DNA of 64,000 nt from Alteraurantiacibacter buctensis. GTDB lineage: Bacteria; Pseudomonadota; Alphaproteobacteria; Sphingomonadales; Sphingomonadaceae. The position numbers and the translations under genes are program-made. Numbering within the stretch: the first letter of the stretch is position 1; each line of letters starts with the position of its first letter. This document shows, piece after piece, positions 27,596 through 35,444 of the stretch. The notes beneath the pieces were generated by a model. It was not told where the DNA came from. It did no database searches and saw only the letters and a list, made by a program, of their open reading frames with translations. The stretch lies in NCBI RefSeq assembly GCF_009827655.1, contig NZ_WTYV01000001.1, positions 908,354 to 972,353 on the forward strand. Direction: 5' to 3'.

Positions 27596-28297
27596 ATGTC
27601 TGCCAACAAGCCCGGTGATCCGACCACCCTCAACCGTCTCTACGGCCGCGCCCAGGGCAAGCCGCTGCGCGTCGGCCAGCAAGGCCTGGTGGACAACTTC
27701 CTGCCCAGCATCGCCGTGCCGGCGGAAGGGCCGGTAACGGCCCAGGTGCTGTTCGGCGACGATCGCCCGCTGCATTTCGAGATCGGTTTCGGCGGGGGCG
27801 AGCACATGGCCTATCGCGCCGACCTGCTGCCCGACCACGGCTTCATCGGTGCCGAACCCTTCGTCAACGGCGTGGCCCAGGCACTGACCCACGTTCGCGA
27901 CGGGGCATTGGGCAATGTCCGCATCCACCACGGTGATGCGCTGCAGGTGCTGTCCCGGGTGCCCGACGGGGCGCTGACGATGCTCTACCTGCTGCACCCC
28001 GATCCCTGGCCCAAGGCCCGCCATGCCAAGCGGCGGATGATGAACGACGGGCCGGTGGAACTGTTCGCCCGCAAGCTGAAGCCGGGCGGCGAGTTCCGCT
28101 TCGGCACCGACCACGCGGTGTACCTGCGCCATGCCCTGAGCGTGATGCGCCGCTTTACCGATGTGTTCGAATGGCAGGTAACGGGGCCGAAAAGCTGGCA
28201 GGTGCGCCCCTCTGGCTGGCCCGAGACCCGCTATGAACACAAGGCCCGCACGGTCTATGGGCACGAGGTCTGGTACTTCCGCTATCGCCGGACCTGA
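27596..28297 (+). CDS. trmB: tRNA (guanine-N7-)-methyltransferase
   Basis: Forms m7G46 in tRNA variable loops using SAM. 233 residues. SAM-binding EIGFGGGEHMAYRA, the TrmB signature LLHPDPWPKARHAKRRMM (about 145-162) with the catalytic Asp, and a C-terminal GWPETRYEHKA. ATG 27596 fits the family length; the ribosome-binding site is weak. In many relatives trmB follows metK; here they are 14 kb apart. Confidence 0.93.
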   Translation: MSANKPGDPTTLNRLYGRAQGKPLRVGQQGLVDNFLPSIAVPAEGPVTAQVLFGDDRPLHFEIGFGGGEHMAYRADLLPDHGFIGAEPFVNGVAQALTHVRDGALGNVRIHHGDALQVLSRVPDGALTMLYLLHPDPWPKARHAKRRMMNDGPVELFARKLKPGGEFRFGTDHAVYLRHALSVMRRFTDVFEWQVTGPKSWQVRPSGWPETRYEHKARTVYGHEVWYFRYRRT

Positions 28298-28404
28298 CAG
28301 ACACTGGCGGCCAGGCTTAGGGCTGGCGCACAAAATCTATCTGGCGCACTCCGCGTTATTCTCTAGCATTTGACTTGAGTTTGGCCGCAGGGAGATTCGG
28401 CGCG

Positions 28405-29172
28405 ATGGATTTTGCGAGTTTCAACCTGCAGGAACTGCTGCCCTACATCGCCGTGGGCTTTGCCGCGCAGCTGGTGGACGGGGCGCTGGGCATGGCCTTT
28501 GGCGTGATCTCGAACTCGCTGATGGTGGGCGTGCTGGGCGTGGCCCCGGCGTTGGCCAGCCAGCGGGTGCACGTGGTGGAATGCTTCACCACGGCCACCA
28601 GCGGCATCAGCCACCTGCTGCACGGCAATATCGACAAGAAGCTGTTCTTCCGACTCCTGCTGCCCGGGATCGCAGGAGGCGTGCTGGGGGCCTATGTGCT
28701 GACCAGCGTAGACGCCTCGATCGTCCGGCCGGCAGTGCTGGCCTACCTGTGCGGCATCGGCATCTACCTGCTGTGGCGCGGCCTCACCTTCCCCCCGCCC
28801 ACCCGCTCGCCAAAATTCGTCGCCCCGCTGGGCCTGGTCGGCGGGTTCCTTGACGCGGCCGGCGGCGGCGGCTGGGGACCGGTGGTGACCAGCAACCTGC
28901 TGGTGCAGGGGGCCGAGCCGCGCAAGGTGGTGGGCACGGTCAGCGCGGTGGAATTCTTCCTGACCATCACGATCTCGGCCGCCTTCGTCTATCACCTGGG
29001 CTTTGCCGACCTGGCGGGGGCCACGCTGGGCTTCCTGATCGGCGGCGTGGCCGCCGCGCCGCTGGGGGCCTATGCCGCCAAGCACTTCTCCACCAAGGTC
29101 ATGCTGGTCTTCGTGGGCGTGGTACTTACCCTGACGAGCGCTTTCGGGGTCTATAGCGCCCTGGCAGGTTGA
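28405..29172 (+). CDS. TSUP-family permease (TauE/SafE)
   Basis: Inner-membrane protein of 255 residues with seven or eight predicted membrane segments. Family features are the duplicated motif regions VDGALGMAFGVISNSLM (first repeat) and GGFLDAAGGGGWGPVVTSNLL (second repeat). TSUP members carry sulfite, sulfonates or other sulfur anions; the substrate here is not predictable. ATG 28405 has GGGAG about ten bases upstream. No sulfur genes are adjacent. Confidence 0.88.
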   Translation: MDFASFNLQELLPYIAVGFAAQLVDGALGMAFGVISNSLMVGVLGVAPALASQRVHVVECFTTATSGISHLLHGNIDKKLFFRLLLPGIAGGVLGAYVLTSVDASIVRPAVLAYLCGIGIYLLWRGLTFPPPTRSPKFVAPLGLVGGFLDAAGGGGWGPVVTSNLLVQGAEPRKVVGTVSAVEFFLTITISAAFVYHLGFADLAGATLGFLIGGVAAAPLGAYAAKHFSTKVMLVFVGVVLTLTSAFGVYSALAG

Positions 29173-29187
29173 GCGGGAAGGACCGGC

Positions 29188-31122
29188 TCAGATTTCCATC
29201 CGCAATTCGCCAAGGAAGCGGCGGGAATGGGTGTAGCGCAGCGCCCCGTTGGGCGAGACCGACCAGCTATAGTCGTTGAACAGGTTGGCCATCTGCGCCC
29301 GCACCAGCGCCCGCACGCCTGCCAGCGTGAAGCGATAGCGTAAGCCGGCATCCAGCGTCAGCCGCTGCGGCACCAGCAGCGTGTTGCGGGCATTGGCCAC
29401 GCGGGCCGAGGCGCTGTCCAGCGCCAGGTCGAGCGACAGCGGGCTGCGGCCGCCATCCAGCCGCCAGTCGAGGTTGATCGTGCTCTGCCGTCGCACGTTG
29501 CCCACCGGGCGCGGGCCGATGACGCCCGCTTCCACCAGTTCGCCCGACACCTGCGAATCGTACAGCACCGTGCCCAGCACCAGCGAGACGCCGGGGGCCA
29601 CGGTGCCCGCCAGCGAGAACTCCGCACCCCGGTTGGTCGATGCGCCCAGCTGGCGGTACACGTTGGCCGCATCGCTGTTGAAATAGGGCTTGGAGATGGT
29701 GAACACCCCCGCCACCAGCGACAGGCCGGGGCTGACGACATAGCGCAGGCCCAGATCGGCCTGCCGGGTGGTGATCGCCGGGGGCAGCTCGCCCCGGTTG
29801 ACCGCAGTGGCAGGGGCCGGGGCCACTTCCTCGAACCCGCGGATATAGCCACCATAGACGGTAAACCCGGGGGCCAGGGTGGCGTTGCCGGTGATGCTGC
29901 CGGTAACCGGCGTGTCGCGGCTGGCGGCGGGGGCAAGGCCGGCGAAGGTCACCGTCTTGCGGTAACTGGCCACGGACAGTCCGGCATCGATCGCAAAGCG
30001 GCCCGCGCTGGTCAGCGAATAGCCCACGCCGAGCGTAGCCTGGCGGGTGTGATCGCGGTCATCCGGCCCTTGCGCGAAGACCGGGGCGGGGAACTGGTCA
30101 TTCACCAGCACGCTGCTTTCGCCCAGCACGATCCGCTGCGCCCCGCCGAACACCCGGTTGCCTTCGCGCCCGCGCAGGCTGAACACCAGCCGGTGAGCCA
30201 GCCGTGCGGTGCCGAAAGTGCGCGACAGGCGCGCTTCGCCCGACAGCATCCGGTCGGCGTTATCGAAATCGGCCACCACCACCCGGTTGGGCGTGGTGCC
30301 ATCGGGCCGCAGCGCCAGCGCCAGATCGGTATAGCCGCGCGGCACATCGCGGCTGGCATGGAAAAGCCCGACATCCAGTTGGAAGCCAGCCAGCGGGGTG
30401 GAGACGAGGGCCCCGGCCAGCTGCTGGCTTTCCTCGCGGATGGTCCAGTCCTGCCCGATCTCGGCCCGCCGCTTGATCTGCGGCGGCAGGAAATCCCCTG
30501 CGGGAAACAGGAACGGCGCGGCCTCGTCGTCATAGGTGCGGGTATAGGCGTAGAAGGCGGTCACCTTGCCCCGGTCCCACGGACGCAGGTTGAACCCGGC
30601 GGAGAGGATGTGGTTCTTGAATTCGCCCCCTTCGTGCCGGTTCTGCCGCCGGATGGTGCCCCCGGCATAGACGGTCAGATCCTCGGACAGCGGCTGGCGC
30701 AGGTCCACGCTGCCCACGAAAGAGCCGAACTGGGCGTGCTCCAGCGTCAGGATGGCCTGCGGATCGGTGCCGCTGGCGGCCAGCTGGTAATCGATGATGC
30801 CGGTGGGCGCGGGGAACGGATAGCCCTGCGCCGTCAACCCCACACGCACCCGGCTGCCCTGGACAACGCGGTTGGGCGGCGAGCCGACGGGCGAGAAATA
30901 GAGCCCCTCAATCCGCGTGTTGCCCGCATCCACTGGCGAAAAACCGCGTACCTCGAAGCTGGAATAGAGGCCGATCCGCTCGTTCCCGACCGACTGTCCA
31001 AAGGCATCATCGGCCGAGGCGACGGCGTTGTCGTCCACGCTTTGCGCCTGCGCGGGACGCGCAAGTCCAGCGGCCATGGCGGCGCCAAGCGCCGTCAGCG
31101 TTGCAATTGCGCGGAGATCCAT
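29188..31122 (-). CDS. TonB-dependent receptor with a short plug
   Basis: Outer-membrane beta-barrel importer of 644 residues. The signal peptide is MDLRAIATLTALGAAMAAGL followed by a cut near AQAQ. The plug (about 30-140) retains VRGF and the IEGLYF-like strand but is shorter than typical. The remainder is a series of alternating strands ending YTHSRRFLGELRMEI. ATG 31122 is chosen because the signal peptide starts there. No Phe at the C-terminus. Uptake of a siderophore-like or plant-derived ligand is possible; no evidence for either. Confidence 0.8.
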   Translation of the reverse strand: MDLRAIATLTALGAAMAAGLARPAQAQSVDDNAVASADDAFGQSVGNERIGLYSSFEVRGFSPVDAGNTRIEGLYFSPVGSPPNRVVQGSRVRVGLTAQGYPFPAPTGIIDYQLAASGTDPQAILTLEHAQFGSFVGSVDLRQPLSEDLTVYAGGTIRRQNRHEGGEFKNHILSAGFNLRPWDRGKVTAFYAYTRTYDDEAAPFLFPAGDFLPPQIKRRAEIGQDWTIREESQQLAGALVSTPLAGFQLDVGLFHASRDVPRGYTDLALALRPDGTTPNRVVVADFDNADRMLSGEARLSRTFGTARLAHRLVFSLRGREGNRVFGGAQRIVLGESSVLVNDQFPAPVFAQGPDDRDHTRQATLGVGYSLTSAGRFAIDAGLSVASYRKTVTFAGLAPAASRDTPVTGSITGNATLAPGFTVYGGYIRGFEEVAPAPATAVNRGELPPAITTRQADLGLRYVVSPGLSLVAGVFTISKPYFNSDAANVYRQLGASTNRGAEFSLAGTVAPGVSLVLGTVLYDSQVSGELVEAGVIGPRPVGNVRRQSTINLDWRLDGGRSPLSLDLALDSASARVANARNTLLVPQRLTLDAGLRYRFTLAGVRALVRAQMANLFNDYSWSVSPNGALRYTHSRRFLGELRMEI

Positions 31123-31231
31123 CGCGGGCAGGCTAACCCAGGTTGGGGCGGTCGCAAACGGGCCAAATTGTCGCCAATTGTCCGCTTGCGCGGGCTTTGA
31201 CAGGCGCACCGCCCGGGCGCATGGCCGGACC

Positions 31232-32368
31232 ATGCACCTGGCAAGCTTTGATATTGACCTGTTCCTGCGCGATTACTGGCAGCGCCAGCCGTTGCTGATC
31301 CGCAATCCGTGGGCTGATTGGCACAACCCTCTGGAGCCCGACGAACTGGCAGGCCTGGCCTGCGAGGAGGGCATCGAAGCGCGCCTGATCGTGCACGGCG
31401 AACAGGGCCTGGCGCTGGAAAACGGGCCCCTGCCCGAAGCGCGGTTCAGCAGCCTGGCGGGGCAGGTCTATACCCTGCTGGTGCAGGCGGTGGACCACCA
31501 CGTGCCCGATGTTGCCGCGCTGATCGACCCTTTCCGCTTCATGCCGGACTGGCGGATCGATGACGTGATGGTCAGCTATGCCGTCACCGGCGGCGGGGTG
31601 GGGCCGCATTTCGACCAGTACGACGTGTTCCTGGTGCAGGGCCTGGGCCATCGGCGCTGGCGGGTGGGGCCCGTGTGTGACGATACCACGCCCCTGCAAC
31701 CCCATGCCGATCTGCGGCTGCTGGAGGATTTCCCCACCGTGGCCGAGTGGGACCTGGGGCCGGGCGACATTCTCTATGTGCCCCCAGGCGTGGCGCATGA
31801 CGGGGTGGCGCTGAGCGACGATTGCATGACCTATTCGGTGGGCTTTCGCGCCCCGTCCGTGGCCGAGCTGGTGGATGGCTGGGCCGACCATTGCGCGGCC
31901 GCGCTGCCCGAGGATCGCCGCTATGCCGATCCGGGCATGGGGCGGCAGGGCCATCCGGCCGAGATTACCGCCCCCGCTCTTGATCGATTGCACTCGCTGG
32001 TGCTGGCGGCGCTTTCTGACCGGGCGGAGTTTGCCCGCTGGTTTGCCGGCCACGCCAGCCAGCCGAAGTATCCCGAGATCGACTGGCGGCCGGAAGAAGC
32101 GATCAGCCTGGAGGATGTGCGGGACCTGCTGGCCGAAGGTGCCGCGCTGGAACGCAACCCCGCCAGCCGCTTTGCCTTCGTGCGGCAGGAAGCAGGCCAG
32201 GTGCTGCTGGCGGTGAACGGCGAGACCTATCCTTGCGCCGGGCCAACGGCCGAGCTGGCGGTGCAGCTGTGCGACGGGCCTGCCTGCTCGCCGGCGGCAG
32301 ATCAGCCGGTGGAGGGCCTTGCCCTCATCGCCGCCCTCGTCAACGCTGGCGCGCTGGCTTTCGTCTAG
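31232..32368 (+). CDS. Cupin/JmjC oxygenase, ribosomal uL16 arginine hydroxylase-like
   Basis: Fe(II)/2-oxoglutarate oxygenase of 378 residues similar to E. coli RoxA (YcfD), which hydroxylates Arg81 of ribosomal protein uL16. Facial triad: His126 and Asp128 (GPHFDQYDVF) and His189 (VPPGVAHDGVA). The N-terminus has the family motif FLRDYWQRQPLLIRNPW, and the C-terminal part looks like the dimerisation and winged-helix region. The next gene, an RluE-like pseudouridine synthase, starts directly after the stop codon, supporting a ribosome-related role. Confidence 0.85.
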   Translation: MHLASFDIDLFLRDYWQRQPLLIRNPWADWHNPLEPDELAGLACEEGIEARLIVHGEQGLALENGPLPEARFSSLAGQVYTLLVQAVDHHVPDVAALIDPFRFMPDWRIDDVMVSYAVTGGGVGPHFDQYDVFLVQGLGHRRWRVGPVCDDTTPLQPHADLRLLEDFPTVAEWDLGPGDILYVPPGVAHDGVALSDDCMTYSVGFRAPSVAELVDGWADHCAAALPEDRRYADPGMGRQGHPAEITAPALDRLHSLVLAALSDRAEFARWFAGHASQPKYPEIDWRPEEAISLEDVRDLLAEGAALERNPASRFAFVRQEAGQVLLAVNGETYPCAGPTAELAVQLCDGPACSPAADQPVEGLALIAALVNAGALAFV

Positions 32369-32908
32369 ATGCTGCTGGCGCTGAACAAGCCCTATGGCGT
32401 GCTGTGCCAGTTCAGCCCGGAGGCGGGTGCACCTTTGCGGCCAACGCTGGCGGCCTATGTGGACGTGCCGGGTGTCTATCCCGCAGGCCGGCTGGACCTC
32501 GACAGTGAGGGGCTGCTGCTGCTGACCGACGACGGGCGTCTGCAGGCACGCATTGCCGATCCGCGCTTCAAGCTGGCTAAGACCTACCTCGTGCAGGTGG
32601 AAGGCGAGCCGGGCGATGAGGCGCTAGCCACTCTGCGGCGCGGCACGCAGCTGAAGGACGGGATGACCCTGCCCGCCGAAGTGGAGCGGATCGATCCGCC
32701 CGCGCTGTGGCCACGCGATCCGCCGGTGCGCTTTCGCAAGACAGTGGCCGACAGCTGGCTGCGGCTAACGATCCGCGAAGGGAAGAACCGCCAGGTGCGG
32801 CGGATGACCGCTTCGGTCGGCCACCCCACCCTGCGGCTGGTGCGCTGGGCGGTGGGGGACTGGACGCTGGACGGGCTGGCGCCGGGGGCGTGGCGGCAGA
32901 TCGGCTGA
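32369..32908 (+). CDS. rluE: 23S rRNA pseudouridine synthase, RluE-like
   Basis: Isomerises a uridine to pseudouridine in 23S rRNA (U2457 for E. coli RluE). 179 residues, with no S4 domain, as in RluE. Catalytic Asp43 in GRLDLDSEGLLLLT, then the basic substrate-binding stretch IREGKNRQVRRMTASVGHPTLRL. ATG 32369 follows the TAG of the oxygenase gene with no spacing, so the genes are translationally coupled. A hairpin GCCGCC/GGCGGC at 33011-33026 may end the transcript. Confidence 0.88.
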   Translation: MLLALNKPYGVLCQFSPEAGAPLRPTLAAYVDVPGVYPAGRLDLDSEGLLLLTDDGRLQARIADPRFKLAKTYLVQVEGEPGDEALATLRRGTQLKDGMTLPAEVERIDPPALWPRDPPVRFRKTVADSWLRLTIREGKNRQVRRMTASVGHPTLRLVRWAVGDWTLDGLAPGAWRQIG

Positions 32909-33073
32909 GGCGCAGCGATAACCGCTGTCCTACAGCGCGGCGGTCATGCCAGCACCCTGGCCGCTCTTTCTCGCCGTCGATTCCCGCGCGCCGCCAGCCG
33001 CCCTAACCGCGCCGCCCTTTGGCGGCCTGTTCAGGCCGGCCCGGTATGTACTTCATCAACTAAACCCCCCGGT

Positions 33074-35362
33074 TCAGCCCACCACACCGGCCGCCGCCAG
33101 CACGGCCAGCGTCAGCACATCGGGCGCGATGGCCGTCATCGGGGCAATCTGCACCGGCTTGTCCATGCCGATCAGCATCGGACCAATCGTGGCATTGCCG
33201 CCCAGTTCGCGCAGCAGCTTGGCCGACAGGTTGGCCGATTGCAGCCCCGGCATCACCAGCACGTTGGCCGGGCCGGACAGGCGGCTGAACGGGTAGAGCT
33301 TCATCACCTGCGGATTGAGTGCGGCATCGGGGGCCATCTCGCCCTCGTACTCGAAGTCCGGCTTCTCGGCATCGAGGATGGCCACCGCATCGCGGATGTT
33401 CTCCAGCCACTTGCCCGGCGGGTTGCCGAAGGTGGAATAGCTGAGGAAGGCCACCCGCGGCTCATGCCCCAGGCGGCGCGCCACGGCGGCCGTTTCGCAG
33501 GCGATCTCGGCCAGTTCAGCGGCGCTGGGCCGCTCGTTGATCGTGGTATCGGCCAGGAAAGTGGTCTGCGTCTTGCCGATCATCATGTGTACGCCGAAGG
33601 CCAGGCTGCCCGGCTTGGGGCCGATCACCCGGCTGACCTCGCGCATCGACTGGGCGAAGGGGCGCGTCAGGCCGGTGATCATGGCATCGCCATGGCCCAG
33701 TTCCAGCAGCAGGCTGGAGAAGACGTTGCGATCCTGGTTGACCATGCGGCGCACGTCCCGCTCGGTGTGGCCGCGGCGCTGCATCTTGGCATAGAGCCGC
33801 TCGACCATCTGCGGCACAAGGTCGCTTTCGACCGAGTTCTGCACCTCGAAACTGGCCGGATCCACGCCCAGTTCGGCCAGCTTGGCCAGCACCCGATCGG
33901 TCCGGCCCACCAGCACGGGGGTGCCATAGCCGAAATCGCGATACTGGATGGCGGCGCGCAGCACCACTTCCTCCTCCGCTTCGGCAAAGATCATCCGCTT
34001 GGGGTTGTTCTTGGCCTCGGCATAGACCGTGGTGAGCACCGAGGTGGTCGGGTTCATCCGGCTCTTGAGCTGGTGGCGGTAGGCGTCGAAATCGGCGATC
34101 GGCTGCTGCGCCACGCCGCTGTCCATCGCCGCCTTGGCGACAGCCGCGGAGACCGTCTCCATCAGCCGCGGATCGAACGGGGCCGGGATGATGTAGTCAC
34201 GCCCGAACTGGTGGTTGCGGCCATAGGCGGCGGCCACTTCCTCAGGCACCGGCTGGCGGGCGAGGTCGGCAATCGCCTGCGCGGCGGCGATCTTCATTTC
34301 CTCGTTGATCGCGGTCGCCCGCACGTCCAGCGCGCCGCGGAAGATGAAGGGGAAGCCCAGCACGTTGTTGACCTGGTTGGGATAGTCGCTGCGCCCCGTG
34401 GCCACGATGGCATCGGGCCGCACCGCCTTGGCCGCTGCCGGAGTGATTTCCGGATCGGGGTTGGCCATGGCGAAGATGATCGGCTGGTCGGCCATCTTCA
34501 GCACCCATTCGGGCTTCAGCGCATCCTTGGCCGACAGGCCCAGGAAGATGTCCGCCCCAACCAGCGCCTCTTCCAGCGTGCGCCGGTCGGTATCGACGGC
34601 ATGGGCGCTCTTCCACTGGTCCACGTTGTCGCGGCCCGGGAAGATCACGCCGGACCGGTCGCACATCAGCACGTTCTCGTGCCGCACGCCCATCGCCTTG
34701 ATCAGCGCGGTGCAGGCGATGGCCGCCGCCCCGGCGCCGTTGACCACCACCTTCACATCCTCCAGCCGACGGCCAGTGATGTGGCAGGCGTTGAGCAGGC
34801 CGGCGGCGGAGATGATCGCGGTGCCGTGCTGGTCATCGTGCATCACCGGGATCTTCAGCCGTTCGCGCAGGGCCTGCTCGATGATGAAGCATTCGGGCGC
34901 CTTGATGTCTTCCAGGTTGATGCCGCCGAAGCTGGGTTCCATCAGGGCCACGGCATTGATGAAGGCTTCGGGATCCTCGGTATCCAGTTCCAGGTCGATC
35001 GAATCGACGTCGGCAAAGCGCTTGAACAGCACGGCCTTGCCTTCCATCACCGGCTTGGAAGCCAGCGCGCCAAGGTTGCCCAGGCCCAGGATCGCGGTGC
35101 CGTTGGAGATCACCGCCACCAGATTGCCCTTGGCGGTATAGCGGAAGGCATCGGCGGGGTTCTCGGCAATCGCCTGCACCGGCACGGCCACGCCGGGGGA
35201 ATAGGCGAGCGAGAGGTCGCGCTGGGTCGCCATCGGCTTGCTGGCCACGATCTCGATCTTACCGGGACGGATGGTCTCGTGATAGAACAGCGCTTCGCGC
35301 GCGGTGAAATCGGTGGTCTTCTCGGCCAAGGTGATCCCCTCCTGCAGGTCAGCCAGTGCCAT
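33074..35362 (-). CDS. maeB: NADP-dependent malic enzyme with phosphotransacetylase-like domain
   Basis: Converts malate to pyruvate with reduction of NADP, feeding gluconeogenesis and NADPH supply. 762 residues. Malic enzyme domain (about 1-430) with SLAYSPGVAVPV, the metal/substrate region KVPVMHDDQHGTA-like at 160-180 (LKIPVMHDDQHGTAIISAA) and a nucleotide-binding VVNGAGAAAIACTAL. The C-terminal half (about 440-762) is phosphotransacetylase-like, the usual large hybrid, which in relatives has regulatory and no catalytic function. Divergent from mutS. Confidence 0.94.
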   Translation of the reverse strand: MALADLQEGITLAEKTTDFTAREALFYHETIRPGKIEIVASKPMATQRDLSLAYSPGVAVPVQAIAENPADAFRYTAKGNLVAVISNGTAILGLGNLGALASKPVMEGKAVLFKRFADVDSIDLELDTEDPEAFINAVALMEPSFGGINLEDIKAPECFIIEQALRERLKIPVMHDDQHGTAIISAAGLLNACHITGRRLEDVKVVVNGAGAAAIACTALIKAMGVRHENVLMCDRSGVIFPGRDNVDQWKSAHAVDTDRRTLEEALVGADIFLGLSAKDALKPEWVLKMADQPIIFAMANPDPEITPAAAKAVRPDAIVATGRSDYPNQVNNVLGFPFIFRGALDVRATAINEEMKIAAAQAIADLARQPVPEEVAAAYGRNHQFGRDYIIPAPFDPRLMETVSAAVAKAAMDSGVAQQPIADFDAYRHQLKSRMNPTTSVLTTVYAEAKNNPKRMIFAEAEEEVVLRAAIQYRDFGYGTPVLVGRTDRVLAKLAELGVDPASFEVQNSVESDLVPQMVERLYAKMQRRGHTERDVRRMVNQDRNVFSSLLLELGHGDAMITGLTRPFAQSMREVSRVIGPKPGSLAFGVHMMIGKTQTTFLADTTINERPSAAELAEIACETAAVARRLGHEPRVAFLSYSTFGNPPGKWLENIRDAVAILDAEKPDFEYEGEMAPDAALNPQVMKLYPFSRLSGPANVLVMPGLQSANLSAKLLRELGGNATIGPMLIGMDKPVQIAPMTAIAPDVLTLAVLAAAGVVG

Positions 35363-35444
35363 AATGGCTAAGGCCTGCGCGCGATAGGGGAAAGAGCCGA
35401 AGGGTCCCTTCCCGAATCACCGATAGCACCGTTACCTCGCGCCC

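Noticed and set aside
33239..35371. Long open frame antisense to maeB (about 710 codons), and similar antisense frames at 13587-16091 and 19479-21032
   Set aside because: They mirror real genes with strong domain evidence. High G+C codon bias leaves few stops on the opposite strand, and the translations are His/Gln/Arg/Gly-rich with no family features.
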